Shown here: positions 1 through 7,220 of the stretch, piece after piece
Position numbering within the stretch: the first letter of the stretch is position 1
How the letters are laid out: every line of letters starts with the position of its first letter
Assembly: GCA_003857395.1 (NCBI GenBank)
Contig: RPRC01000013.1
Coordinates: 1 to 30,939 of the forward strand
Reading direction: 5' to 3'
From: Geobacter sp.
Lineage (GTDB): Bacteria > Desulfobacterota > Desulfuromonadia > Geobacterales > Geobacteraceae
Length of the DNA stretch: 30,939 bases
The notes under the pieces: model-generated
What the model was told of the DNA's origin: nothing
Databases searched by the model: none
The model's input: the letters and a program-made list of their open reading frames with translations, nothing else
Made by a program: the position numbers and the translations under genes

Positions 1-1992
1 CCAATATGGAATTATTCCAGGCGTGGAAATGTAGAAAGCTCTTACAATCTTTTGTGACTCATGCTCTTGAATTTCACAGAGATTAGCGAATGATCTAAAT
101 CCCATCCCATACTTCAAACAATGCCTAGCCTTCTTTCCCCAGAAGCGTTCACTGAACTGACCGGAGCCTATAGCAGCAGATCCAGGTTCGTCACTAATAG
201 CCTCATAAGGTTTGTTGAATATAGCTGACGCAGCTATTTTATGGAGGTCTAAATTCCGCTCTATAGCCTCGATGGTCATCTCATCATTGGAGATATTAGC
301 TATGGTAACGTCATGGCTCTGCTTGAGATCCATAGAATATAAGTAGCATCCTTCATCTGGATGCATCATATTCTTAAATCTAGGATCCAAGTTCTGCATA
401 TTACCACCGGTACCGAATATAGTTTGGGAAGATGATAGTCTTCCATCGCCGGTACCTACCAGATTGTAAGATCCACGGACTTGATTGTCATCATCTATAT
501 TCATTTCTAGATAGGTGTCCTTGAACTTGTTAAGTCTACGGATCTCCAAAATGGTTGCTGCTACCGGTCTTCCAGGTCTGCTCTGAGTTCCACGTGCAAG
601 TCGCTTCAAAGCATCCTTATCAACGGTTGTATTGTGTGTTGTTCGACTCTTATATGGATCTATCCCAAGAACTCCGTAGAAGTATTCCTTGAGTTGTTTG
701 TGACTTCCAGGGTTTATATCGAATCCAACTTGGGTCTTTAGTTTTTGTGTAAGTTCAGCAACAGAAGTATCCACCTCCCGTATTGCCTCATCAATCAACC
801 TTCTATCAATTCCAATACCATGATATTGGAGGAATATGGTGGTATTCGTGAGGGAAATCTTGTTTCTATACATCTTCCACATATCTTGTTCTTTCAATTC
901 TCTCTCTAAAGACTTCCAAACCTCGATACAGACAGCACTATCAAGAGCGTTGTATCTCCAGAAATCCCGGTCATTGCCACCGATCTTTATATATTGCTTC
1001 CCTTCGTCTTTGTAGTATGGCTCGTTGGTGTAAATAGATGTGAGGAAGTCTAGTCCTTTTGGAAGGTCTGGGTATAGAATCCCATGAGCAACCATGGTGT
1101 CTTCCAAGTTGGCTGGAAGAATGCCGTACTTGCTGTAAAGAAAGTAGTTATCAAAACCGGTAATGTTCTGACCAATTTTCTTTATATCCTTATTCTCCAG
1201 AATTTTAGTTATGAGAAGCCAGATATTAGTCTCTTCTTCCAAAGAATATCTATTCTTTAGACCTTCGGAGAAGGCTATACAAATGGATTGCTCTGGAGAT
1301 GTAGCAAAGGAAATACAGCTAACCTCCCCACGGATAACCTCAATATCAAAAGCTACTTCCTTACAGATTTCAGGGCTTAAACCTGCAAGGAAGTTCATAA
1401 CCTGGTCGTAGGTAGGTGCAAGGATTAACTCCCTTCTTGGACAGTTTATGAAGGGGGTGACGGACTCTCTTCCAACCTTTTCCAAGTCTGCAATGGTTAT
1501 GAGTTGGTAGGTGGCAGTTCCACTCATCCTCTTCTCCCTCATTACAGCAGATGGATGGATGGTTGGAATAACCTTCCGACCTGGAAGAAGTGTGGATTCT
1601 AATGTTGAACCACGATACTTCAGTATTCCAATCTTCCGTGTGAGTGCGAATAGTGCAATCCCACCAAGAGCCACGATGACGTTGGCAGTGGATCTTTCAA
1701 GCTCATCCTTTAAAGAGTCCTCGTAGGCTTTATAGGCTGGAGTCATCTTCACGGATGTGGGAGATAGTTTTAGGAACAAGGAGATATCGTTATTCGCAGG
1801 TCTTTCCTTAACAACATTAGTGATGTAGCAGCTAGACCGATTGAGCTTCGCGGCGTTTAGACATTCGTCTAGCATATGACCTGCAGGACCGACGAAGGGT
1901 TTGCCGACCTTTTCCTCAAATTGACCTGGGGCTTCTCCAACCAGAGCGATCTTGGCAGAGAGGGAGCCCTCGGAGGGGATTAGGATTCTCAT
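1..1992 (-). CDS. UDG-like domain fused to family A DNA polymerase (3' part beyond window)
   Basis: The first 664 residues are visible; the C-terminus, including polymerase motif C, lies beyond the left edge. Residues 15-175 resemble family 4/5 uracil-DNA glycosylases: GEAPG at 19-23, GKPFVGPAG at 30-38, YITNVVKERP at 56-65 and HPSA at 146-149. The N-terminal Cys pair that holds the Fe-S cluster in family 4 enzymes is absent. Residues 212-360 look like a DEDDy 3'-5' exonuclease, with FDIE at 215-218, GFDNYF at 279-284 and YNALD at 347-351. From about 380 it is PolA-like: GDGRLSSSQ at 515-523, NMQNL at 531-535, motif A starting at Asp555, and motif B around KKARHCLKYGMG at 620-631. It is the likely replicative polymerase of the phage. 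Motif A reads DLKQSHD, where DYSQIEL is usual, so the conserved Glu is replaced by His. ATG at 1992 follows the preceding stop by two bases and has only a weak ribosome site. Confidence 0.9.
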   Translation of the reverse strand, partial: MRILIPSEGSLSAKIALVGEAPGQFEEKVGKPFVGPAGHMLDECLNAAKLNRSSCYITNVVKERPANNDISLFLKLSPTSVKMTPAYKAYEDSLKDELERSTANVIVALGGIALFALTRKIGILKYRGSTLESTLLPGRKVIPTIHPSAVMREKRMSGTATYQLITIADLEKVGRESVTPFINCPRRELILAPTYDQVMNFLAGLSPEICKEVAFDIEVIRGEVSCISFATSPEQSICIAFSEGLKNRYSLEEETNIWLLITKILENKDIKKIGQNITGFDNYFLYSKYGILPANLEDTMVAHGILYPDLPKGLDFLTSIYTNEPYYKDEGKQYIKIGGNDRDFWRYNALDSAVCIEVWKSLERELKEQDMWKMYRNKISLTNTTIFLQYHGIGIDRRLIDEAIREVDTSVAELTQKLKTQVGFDINPGSHKQLKEYFYGVLGIDPYKSRTTHNTTVDKDALKRLARGTQSRPGRPVAATILEIRRLNKFKDTYLEMNIDDDNQVRGSYNLVGTGDGRLSSSQTIFGTGGNMQNLDPRFKNMMHPDEGCYLYSMDLKQSHDVTIANISNDEMTIEAIERNLDLHKIAASAIFNKPYEAISDEPGSAAIGSGQFSERFWGKKARHCLKYGMGFRSFANLCEIQEHESQKIVRAFYISTPGIIPYW

Positions 1993-1994
1993 AT

Positions 1995-2210
1995 TTATCT
2001 CAAGTTACAGTTTTCTGCTAGATTATGATCTCTAGCATATTCAGCCTGCCTCTTTGTTTTGTAGAGGTTGCTCGGGTCAGTAAAGTATCTAGGAGATAAG
2101 AAGCTGAAGTCATAGATAAGACAATCACCTGTGATACCTACTCTTACTAGATGTACTGGATATACATCTTTAGAATTACTGACATACCATCTCAGTGAAG
2201 GAAATTTCAT
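1995..2210 (-). CDS. Hypothetical 71-aa protein
   Basis: This small basic protein (starting MKFPSLRWYVSNSK) has no family I recognise. The reading frame is open upstream to 2318, but that would overlap the methyltransferase gene by 95 bases. The internal ATG at 2210 lies 13 bases after that gene's stop, with GGGA just upstream, so I prefer it. The C-terminal half is rich in Tyr and charged residues (YKTKRQAEYARDHNLAE). It sits between the ParB-methyltransferase and polymerase genes and is probably co-transcribed with both. Confidence 0.6.
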   Translation of the reverse strand: MKFPSLRWYVSNSKDVYPVHLVRVGITGDCLIYDFSFLSPRYFTDPSNLYKTKRQAEYARDHNLAENCNLR

Positions 2211-2223
2211 AGCATTCCCATTT

Positions 2224-3573
2224 TTACGAATAAGATTTGTAGTTCGGTGGTTTGCCAGCCACAACTCTCTGCACAAACGCATCCTTATATTGCTGACTAT
2301 TATCCCAGCCAATCCCAATCATACCAAGGTTTGCAGCTGCAAGAAGGGTGTTACCAGAACCACAGAATGGGACGGCAACTTTTATCTTACTGGATGGATT
2401 TGCAAAGGTTTGCAGAATACACTCTATCATTTCGATCGGTCTTTCTGCAGGATGCACTTTGAATTGGGGTGGAACCATGTTGTAGAGGAATGTATTCTTC
2501 ATCCCTTGCTTGTTGATTTTGGAGTTGGCTTTCCTAGCGTAGAAGAAAGACTCATAACAAGATGCAAGGAGTGTGTCCGGACGGTTGGTCTGACCTTGAG
2601 GTTTAACCCAGATTCCGGGTGTTCGACAGACTATAAGACCATGGTTCTCTATAGCTGTCTTTATCATTTCGTAGTATTGTACAGCAAACCAGAGTATTAA
2701 CCAGCCATCTTCGGAGAGTTTGGTGCTGGCTATGGATAGTAATCTATCTATAAATTCTGAGTAGTCACTCTCCTCAACCTCCTCATAGGTTGTTATGTTT
2801 TGCACTCCAGCTGATGTCTGAGATTTTTTGTTGTGAAGAAGGTCTATTCCATAGGGAGGATCAATCTCCAAAATGTTTATAGATTTATCCTCTACAGAAG
2901 AAAGACCTTCGAAGGCATCTCCAATGTTGAAGGCTTCCATGAGATCTTTATGGACTTTTGGTATGTAACCAGCCTCGACTCTCTTTCTATTCTCAGATGC
3001 CTCTATTATCTTATTAGCTGCTCGGAGGACTTTAATGGCATCTTTATCTGTTTTCACCCTACTCAATGCTTGCTTCATTTCTGGAGATTCCTCCATAGCA
3101 GTTGCTAGCATGACATGAGTAGCTATTTGTTGGTGGCTCTTCCCAAGAAGTTTGGCTGTATCTCGAAGGCTGTGACCTGGAGCGCCTGGAGCTTTGGAGA
3201 CCTTTGGACCTCCGGCTCTAGCCATGTAAAGATCATGGATAGCCTTCTCCAGTTTCCATCTTTCATGAAGGGATAGATCTTTACGATCTATATTCTCCGA
3301 AAGTTCCACTTCCTTCTCATCAACTTCAGTAAGGTCTCCTGGGAAGACTCTAGCTGGTATAGTTTCCATGACTAGTCTTTTGCAAGCAGCCAGACGACGA
3401 CCACCGGCGAGGAGAAGGTATTTACCCCCAGAAAGTTCTTTAACAGCAATAGGCTGGATTAGACCTCTAACCCGAATCTTTTCCGTGAGGTCTTTGATGT
3501 CTGCGTAGTCTTCTCTAGCCCTATCCGCTACGATGATGTTGGATATCTTAATGATATCTACTAAGTTGGACAT
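2224..3573 (-). CDS. ParB-like N-terminal domain fused to DNA methyltransferase
   Basis: Residues 1-115 match the ParB/Spo0J-type N-terminal domain: RVRGLIQPIAVKE, LLAGGRRLAACKRL, and ENIDRKDLSLHE near 94-104. Residues 136-160 look like the helix-turn-helix that follows in ParB/KorB proteins (LRDTAKLLGKSHQQIATHV). Residues 220-449 are an amino-methyltransferase. DPPY is at 238-241 and the SAM-binding motif FCGSGNT at 403-409, the order expected of beta-class N6-adenine or N4-cytosine enzymes. No restriction partner is adjacent, so it is probably an orphan methyltransferase for protection from host restriction or for regulation. The 449-aa length fits known phage ParB-methyltransferase fusions. 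The target sequence cannot be read from the gene. Confidence 0.92.
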   Translation of the reverse strand: MSNLVDIIKISNIIVADRAREDYADIKDLTEKIRVRGLIQPIAVKELSGGKYLLLAGGRRLAACKRLVMETIPARVFPGDLTEVDEKEVELSENIDRKDLSLHERWKLEKAIHDLYMARAGGPKVSKAPGAPGHSLRDTAKLLGKSHQQIATHVMLATAMEESPEMKQALSRVKTDKDAIKVLRAANKIIEASENRKRVEAGYIPKVHKDLMEAFNIGDAFEGLSSVEDKSINILEIDPPYGIDLLHNKKSQTSAGVQNITTYEEVEESDYSEFIDRLLSIASTKLSEDGWLILWFAVQYYEMIKTAIENHGLIVCRTPGIWVKPQGQTNRPDTLLASCYESFFYARKANSKINKQGMKNTFLYNMVPPQFKVHPAERPIEMIECILQTFANPSSKIKVAVPFCGSGNTLLAAANLGMIGIGWDNSQQYKDAFVQRVVAGKPPNYKSYS

Positions 3574-3575
3574 AG

Positions 3576-3803
3576 TTAAAATCCTTTTTCTTTCAGTGCA
3601 GTAAACAATTTAAGCTTCTCCTGAGGGGAGAGCTTGCCTACTAGACTGTCAAGCTTCTTTGCTGGAGGTACTCTTGAAGCTACAGATGCAGATCTTACAG
3701 TTGGGATCTGTCTCTGCAGACGTATTTTACCCACGATCTCGGTAAATATATTTCTGTCAAGATCAAGTGGGCTAGGCTTTAGCTTCCTTAAAATCTCTAA
3801 CAC
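3576..3803 (-). CDS. Hypothetical 75-aa protein (GTG start)
   Basis: This small Lys-rich protein begins at a GTG with a good ribosome site (AGAGGA) seven bases upstream, and its stop is two bases from the ParB-methyltransferase start. It overlaps the end of the upstream gene by 32 bases in another frame. The C-terminal part (LVGKLSPQEKLKLFTALKEK) resembles a short helical segment of the 'SPEE+R..F' kind seen at the ends of two other proteins in this window. No function is assigned; the spacing suggests coupled translation with the methyltransferase. Confidence 0.65.
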   Translation of the reverse strand: MLEILRKLKPSPLDLDRNIFTEIVGKIRLQRQIPTVRSASVASRVPPAKKLDSLVGKLSPQEKLKLFTALKEKGF

Positions 3804-4146
3804 TTAATCCTCTGTTTTTAACCCACAAGAGAAACCTGTGGACGGATGCAAGTTCTTGCTGGCTCACGTCGGGACAGATGTCCTCATACATTCTGTAAAG
3901 GAAGAAGATCCAATCAATAGGGTTTGCTATGAAGTCCCCACCGGATAACTTCATGGTAAGGATATTATATATGATTGTCCTTGGATCTTCTTTCATTTCT
4001 GCAATCATGGAATCCACGATGGCAGAGAATATAGGGCGAATGAAGCCAGTCGGAATTAGTTTGTTCAAAGCAGATTTCTGCTCTGTGGAAAGCTCCACTG
4101 TGAGGCGGGGCTTTAGGTCTGTAAAGTGTGGTTTGTCTTTGTTCAT
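3772..4146 (-). CDS. Hypothetical protein, possible RHH-type DNA-binding N-terminus
   Basis: This 124-aa protein has an AAAGGA ribosome site ahead of the ATG. Residues 13-55 (RLTVELSTEQKSALNKLIP, then a helical segment) have the strand-helix-helix look of ribbon-helix-helix proteins, but I cannot place it in a named family. The remainder is helical and rich in aromatic residues (WIFFLYRMYEDI). It lies in the operon upstream of the ParB-methyltransferase. The DNA-binding suggestion is inference only. Confidence 0.65.
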   Translation of the reverse strand: MNKDKPHFTDLKPRLTVELSTEQKSALNKLIPTGFIRPIFSAIVDSMIAEMKEDPRTIIYNILTMKLSGGDFIANPIDWIFFLYRMYEDICPDVSQQELASVHRFLLWVKNRGLSVRDFKEAKA

Positions 4147-4151
4147 TCTAT

Positions 4152-4514
4152 TTATCCTTTGTTAAACGGTGATAACCAGGGAAGGCAGCGGAAGATTATC
4201 TTGTCCAATAAGGACATATTCTTCCACCACCACTTCTGTGGCTCTTTATTATGTATGTAATCAATGAAGGAACGTCGTATCTTCCCACCCTCTAAGTCTG
4301 TACCTATAATAGGATCGGGATCGTCTGAATGTAGAGGCTCGGAGAACCAGGGAAATAACTTATCTTTATTTGCCTCTAACCATTCATGCCCCTCCAAACA
4401 CCAAAATATAGGGGCTTTACCTGTTTTGGCTTCGTGTAGGTATTCTGGTCTTGCCTCTTGGATGAAGCCCATTATACCTCTAAACTTCTTTTTCTTTTTC
4501 TTTCTCCAGAACAT
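4152..4514 (-). CDS. Hypothetical basic protein with poly-Lys N-terminus
   Basis: This protein of about 120 aa starts MFWRKKKKKKFRG, so six lysines in a row follow the N-terminus. The middle and C-terminal parts are rich in Trp and Phe (EPQKWWWKNMSLLDK). I chose the ATG at 4514, which overlaps the HAD gene stop as TGATG; an in-frame TTG one codon earlier is also possible. No family is recognised. The purine-rich lysine run is a place where a sequencing indel could alter the start. Confidence 0.62.
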   Translation of the reverse strand: MFWRKKKKKKFRGIMGFIQEARPEYLHEAKTGKAPIFWCLEGHEWLEANKDKLFPWFSEPLHSDDPDPIIGTDLEGGKIRRSFIDYIHNKEPQKWWWKNMSLLDKIIFRCLPWLSPFNKG

Positions 4515-5134
4515 CAATGTATTATCCTACTTTGCTCTGCTACAAACTTTATATCTCCCACAGAAGCCGGCTGTATTTTGGTTACGCCCACTTGAAGGAA
4601 GATATCCATTATGATAGATAACGGATCTTCGTGGTAACCAAGAGAGTTCCATGGCTGTGGAAATAGAATAGACATGCAAAGACCTTTGGCTACGTTTGCA
4701 AACATCTGACATTGTTGTTCTGAGTCATCGATCAAAATGGATCCAGGTACTGCAGCAAGATGTTTTACAGGGCTGAAGAGATAATTCCGAAGAAGTTCTC
4801 CTTCGCCGGAAAATCCCTGTAGCCATTCTAACTTCCCTTGTAAAGCAGATGGATTTCGTGGAGGGGAAGAACAGAATACTACACCTCCATAACCTTTCAG
4901 AAGTTTATAAAAGTCCTGTGCCCATGGGTATGGTTCTAGTGTAGACCAGAACATAGAACCTTCACTGTATATTTTGCTCCAGAAAGTGCCAGAGGAGACA
5001 CCAAGGACTTGGTGAATTTCCTTCTTATCTGGAGGCCAGGTTGTTGGGTCGTATTCTTTATCGAAGAGTTTGAAAGCTCCTCCAACGAAGTCTGCAAGGA
5101 CACCATCCATATCGAGGTAGAATAGAAGGCTCAT
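4514..5134 (-). CDS. HAD-superfamily 5'(3')-deoxyribonucleotidase-like protein
   Basis: The N-terminus FYLDMDGVLADF carries the HAD motif I DxDGV, with Asp8 as nucleophile and Asp10 as acid/base. FCSSPP near 87-92 fits motif II and LIDDSEQQC near 134-142 fits the acidic motif IV. The DMDGVLADF form and the 206-aa length are typical of the NT5C-like 5'(3')-deoxyribonucleotidases found in many phages. Such enzymes dephosphorylate deoxynucleoside monophosphates and so adjust nucleotide pools. It overlaps its neighbours by ATGA at the start and one base at the end, which indicates coupled translation. Substrate specificity cannot be read from the sequence. Confidence 0.85.
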   Translation of the reverse strand: MSLLFYLDMDGVLADFVGGAFKLFDKEYDPTTWPPDKKEIHQVLGVSSGTFWSKIYSEGSMFWSTLEPYPWAQDFYKLLKGYGGVVFCSSPPRNPSALQGKLEWLQGFSGEGELLRNYLFSPVKHLAAVPGSILIDDSEQQCQMFANVAKGLCMSILFPQPWNSLGYHEDPLSIIMDIFLQVGVTKIQPASVGDIKFVAEQSRIIH

Positions 5135-5403
5135 CTGTTGCCCTCCAAATGCTTGTAAGCGCGGTCAAGCCAAACGCTTACTTCAGTGTCAAAGGCTGAA
5201 TAATTGAAGTCACACCTTACTGAAGTGCGCATTCTGATAACTAACTGATAGCCCTCCTTCAGCAACTCCTCCGCTGTCGGGACTGGTGTGGGTGGGAGCT
5301 TGTCAATCACCCACATTTCAACTTTATGGAGTTGACCTCCCACACGACAGAGTTTTTCAGCCTCTTCTAAATCAACCTCATCCCCAATATTGTAATCCTC
5401 CAT
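5131..5403 (-). CDS. Hypothetical 90-aa protein
   Basis: This acidic protein contains LEEAEKLCRVGGQLHKVEMW and PTAEELLKEGYQLVI. Its start overlaps the upstream stop as TAATG, and its end overlaps the HAD gene by ATGA, so it lies in a translationally coupled run. No family or catalytic motif is recognised. Confidence 0.72.
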   Translation of the reverse strand: MEDYNIGDEVDLEEAEKLCRVGGQLHKVEMWVIDKLPPTPVPTAEELLKEGYQLVIRMRTSVRCDFNYSAFDTEVSVWLDRAYKHLEGNR

Positions 5404-5600
5404 TAGTCTTGCGCCTCCGGTTTTGTGTATTCTTCTAATTCTTCTATAATACTTTTGCCAGAAGCTAATAATGGCTCTCCATCTTCGCCTCTTGCTACCA
5501 CCCAGTCAACTCCTATTCCCTCTACTCTCTTATTGCAATAGGAGTCTCTCCCAAAGTTGCCCCCACAAAAGCCGTATAGAATAGTACCTATTCTAATCAC
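5403..5600 (-). CDS. Conserved-looking small phage protein (GTG start)
   Basis: This is a 65-aa protein starting at GTG 5600. The frame is open to 5639, but a strong AGAAAGGAG ribosome site sits seven bases before the GTG, and the N-terminus MIRIGTILYGFCGGNFGRDS then begins with the conserved-looking block. The middle (VEGIGVDWVVARGEDGEPLLA) resembles small proteins of unknown function that I recall from actinobacterial and other phages (GFCGGxFGRDSY...DWVVAR). No biochemical role is known to me. Confidence 0.75.
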   Translation of the reverse strand: MIRIGTILYGFCGGNFGRDSYCNKRVEGIGVDWVVARGEDGEPLLASGKSIIEELEEYTKPEAQD

Positions 5601-5635
5601 TGTGTTACTCCTTTCTAAATATGGAATCATAAGAT

Positions 5636-5854
5636 TCATTTTTCCAGCACCCCCACTTTATTCTCGTCCAGTTTCCAATCTCCGCACCAGTCATCCATGA
5701 ATACAACTGGATAACCCTGCGTGGTAGGGGCGTGTCTTCTACAACGTCCTACTTTCCGTGGTGTCTCATTCACCACTTTCTTCTTCTCGCACACAAACTG
5801 GCAAGTAGAACAAACCCTGTTTGTGGAGCGGTCTGACCAATTATCCTTGCTCAT
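5636..5854 (-). CDS. Small Cys-rich putative zinc-binding protein
   Basis: This 72-aa protein starts at ATG 5854, chosen because AAAGGAG lies seven bases upstream; the longer frame to 5881 would begin inside the palindromic repeat. CSTCQFVC, GRCRRHAPT and DDWCGDW form a pattern of five Cys and one His typical of small zinc-binding phage proteins ending in 'WCGxW'. It overlaps the next gene's longer frame but not its GTG start. The repeat element at 5881-5910 is 26 bases upstream and may control it. Confidence 0.75.
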   Translation of the reverse strand: MSKDNWSDRSTNRVCSTCQFVCEKKKVVNETPRKVGRCRRHAPTTQGYPVVFMDDWCGDWKLDENKVGVLEK

Positions 5855-5880
5855 CGGATTTCTCCTTTCTATTTTAACCA

Positions 5881-5910
5881 ATCCCTATGGTCAATTATTG
5901 ACCATAGCAT
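5881..5910 (-). repeat. Palindromic repeat element, copy 1
   Basis: CTATGGTCAA and TTGACCATAG form a perfect 10-bp inverted repeat around TTA, extended on one side by ATCC. It is one of six copies of the same family in this window. It lies between a tRNA-like element and the start of the Cys-rich gene at 5854. The outer arm ends ATAGCAT rather than ATAGGGAT, as in the copy at 24988. Confidence 0.85.
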
Positions 5911-5912
5911 TT

Positions 5913-5980
5913 GAAGGTTGCCGGGGTTTGAACCCGGAAGCATCCACTATTCCGTGCTAGGAAATAGTTATGCCAACCTA
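5913..5980 (-). tRNA. tRNA-like element without a recognisable D-arm
   Basis: On the minus strand a canonical T-arm (CCGGG TTCAAAC CCCGG) is followed by CAACCTT, which pairs with TAGGTTG at the 5' end in six of seven positions. Between them is no normal D-arm. Instead one long hairpin is formed: GCAT/ATGC at the base, a small internal loop, then ACTAT with TCC pairing with GGA and ATAGT. A five-pair stem with loop CTAGCAC can also be drawn, which would give anticodon AGC (Ala) after U33. No 3' CCA is encoded. It may be a degenerate tRNA or a tRNA mimic; a normal charged tRNA seems doubtful. Confidence 0.5.
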
Positions 5981-5991
5981 CCATCTCCGAA

Positions 5992-6384
5992 TTACGGAAG
6001 TAGCACCTTCCGAACTGTGTTACGGAGACCATCCTCAGTTTCACGGAGACCAAGAAGGACACTTGCGGAGTGACCCTGTGCGGAGTCAATGTCTACAGAG
6101 TCTCCTTCCATGTTCACACCGAACGCCGTGCAGAATTCCGTGATCTTCCAGCGGGATTCATTCGCCTGCTTCGGTGTGTCTTCTGGCTTTGGAATCCACA
6201 GCGTGTAGAATACACTCATGGAGTTTGCAACTGTGGGGACTTCCAAAATGACTTGAAGACGAGGGGAAGACTGCTTCCCAGAATCTTCATAAGTCATTCT
6301 TGAAATCACTGCCTCGTACTGCCCTTCAGGGAGGGCTTCTGGTTTGACTGCGTCGACCAGACCTTGGACTTTAACGAAACTCAT
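5992..6384 (-). CDS. Putative DUF669-like single-strand-binding partner protein
   Basis: This 130-aa protein begins with a short helix and then alternating beta segments (YEAVISRMTYED, PRLQVILEVP, MSVFYTLWIPKP). The order 'EGxYxAVI ... LxVxxEV ... R.ltefc.AfG' and its place directly after the Sak4-like ATPase resemble phage DUF669-type proteins, which occur beside such ATPases and are thought to act in recombination or ssDNA binding. A strong AAGGAG site precedes the ATG. The family call rests on pattern and context, not a match I could run. Confidence 0.6.
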   Translation of the reverse strand: MSFVKVQGLVDAVKPEALPEGQYEAVISRMTYEDSGKQSSPRLQVILEVPTVANSMSVFYTLWIPKPEDTPKQANESRWKITEFCTAFGVNMEGDSVDIDSAQGHSASVLLGLRETEDGLRNTVRKVLLP

Positions 6385-6387
6385 TCG

Positions 6388-7203
6388 TTACTCCTTTTTT
6401 GTTTGGTTTGTTTGGTTTGTTGTATCACTATTGGTTTTCAATAGTTCCTTCATTAAAGGTTTATCCTCGTAAGGATAACCTGCTTTCTTCAGAAGTTCTT
6501 TGAAGTCTGGTACCTCCACTGCTTTGAAAAGACCATCCGCACCCATCCGGGTTCTTGCCTTGTAGTAGCCATCATTCCTCGTGAGGAGTTCATATTTAGC
6601 GTTGTCTCCACCTCCTTGGATACGAAGGACGTAGACCTCACTAAATAGCCCAGGAATCCAGAACTTTACACGACCAGGTGTGTACATATAAGCACTGGCA
6701 ACCCCAGTAACATCATTCCGTATGATTTCGATGTGAGATGTTAGAACAACATGGCAAGGCAGACCCATTAAACTATCAACAATTTCCCTTAGAGTATCAC
6801 TCCACTTCTGCCAGTCATTGGAGACAGAAGACAGAAGAGCTATAGAGAAGGTGGTGAAACTATCTATGAAGTAAGTTCCAATGTTGTTGAAGAAGCCCTC
6901 TCTTTCATATGTAGACATGAGAGTAGTCCATTTGTTGAAGAGGTCTCCAGGTCTTCCTCGCCACTTCCTGTACTCGAAGGAATTGTCTACAATAATTCTT
7001 CCTTCACTTATTCCTCTCCTTAAAGTTTGTTCTCCGTGAGGGTCGAACATATGGCAGAGGACTGGAGCTGGGCAAGTGTCTGCAAAGCGGGTCTTTCCAG
7101 TTCCAAATTCTCCTTGGAGAAGGGTTGTAACCTTGTCCTTCTTCAGGTCAGCGTCATATATGGATTGTATGCGCTGGAGTTCTACTAACGGCACAAGTGG
7201 CAT
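6388..7203 (-). CDS. Sak4-like RecA-fold ATPase
   Basis: Walker A GEFGTGKT is at 31-38, and a Walker B-like strand YFIDSFTT is at 111-118. GLPCHVVLTSHIEI fits the sensor strand that follows in RecA/AAA_24 phage ATPases. The 271-aa length fits Sak4-type single-strand annealing/recombination ATPases. These act with an ssDNA-binding protein and a nuclease, and both types of neighbour are present here. The C-terminus TNQTNQTKKE is encoded by a short GTTTG-type repeat at 6398-6422 and may vary in length. An AAGGAAAA ribosome site precedes ATG 7203. Confidence 0.85.
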   Translation of the reverse strand: MPLVPLVELQRIQSIYDADLKKDKVTTLLQGEFGTGKTRFADTCPAPVLCHMFDPHGEQTLRRGISEGRIIVDNSFEYRKWRGRPGDLFNKWTTLMSTYEREGFFNNIGTYFIDSFTTFSIALLSSVSNDWQKWSDTLREIVDSLMGLPCHVVLTSHIEIIRNDVTGVASAYMYTPGRVKFWIPGLFSEVYVLRIQGGGDNAKYELLTRNDGYYKARTRMGADGLFKAVEVPDFKELLKKAGYPYEDKPLMKELLKTNSDTTNQTNQTKKE

Positions 7204-7220
7204 GGATTTTTTCCTTATGT

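Noticed and set aside
2131..2700. 189-codon plus-strand frame opposite the methyltransferase gene
   Set aside because: It is antisense to a clearly recognisable methyltransferase, has no ribosome site, and its composition is rich in Cys, Phe and His as expected for a shadow frame.
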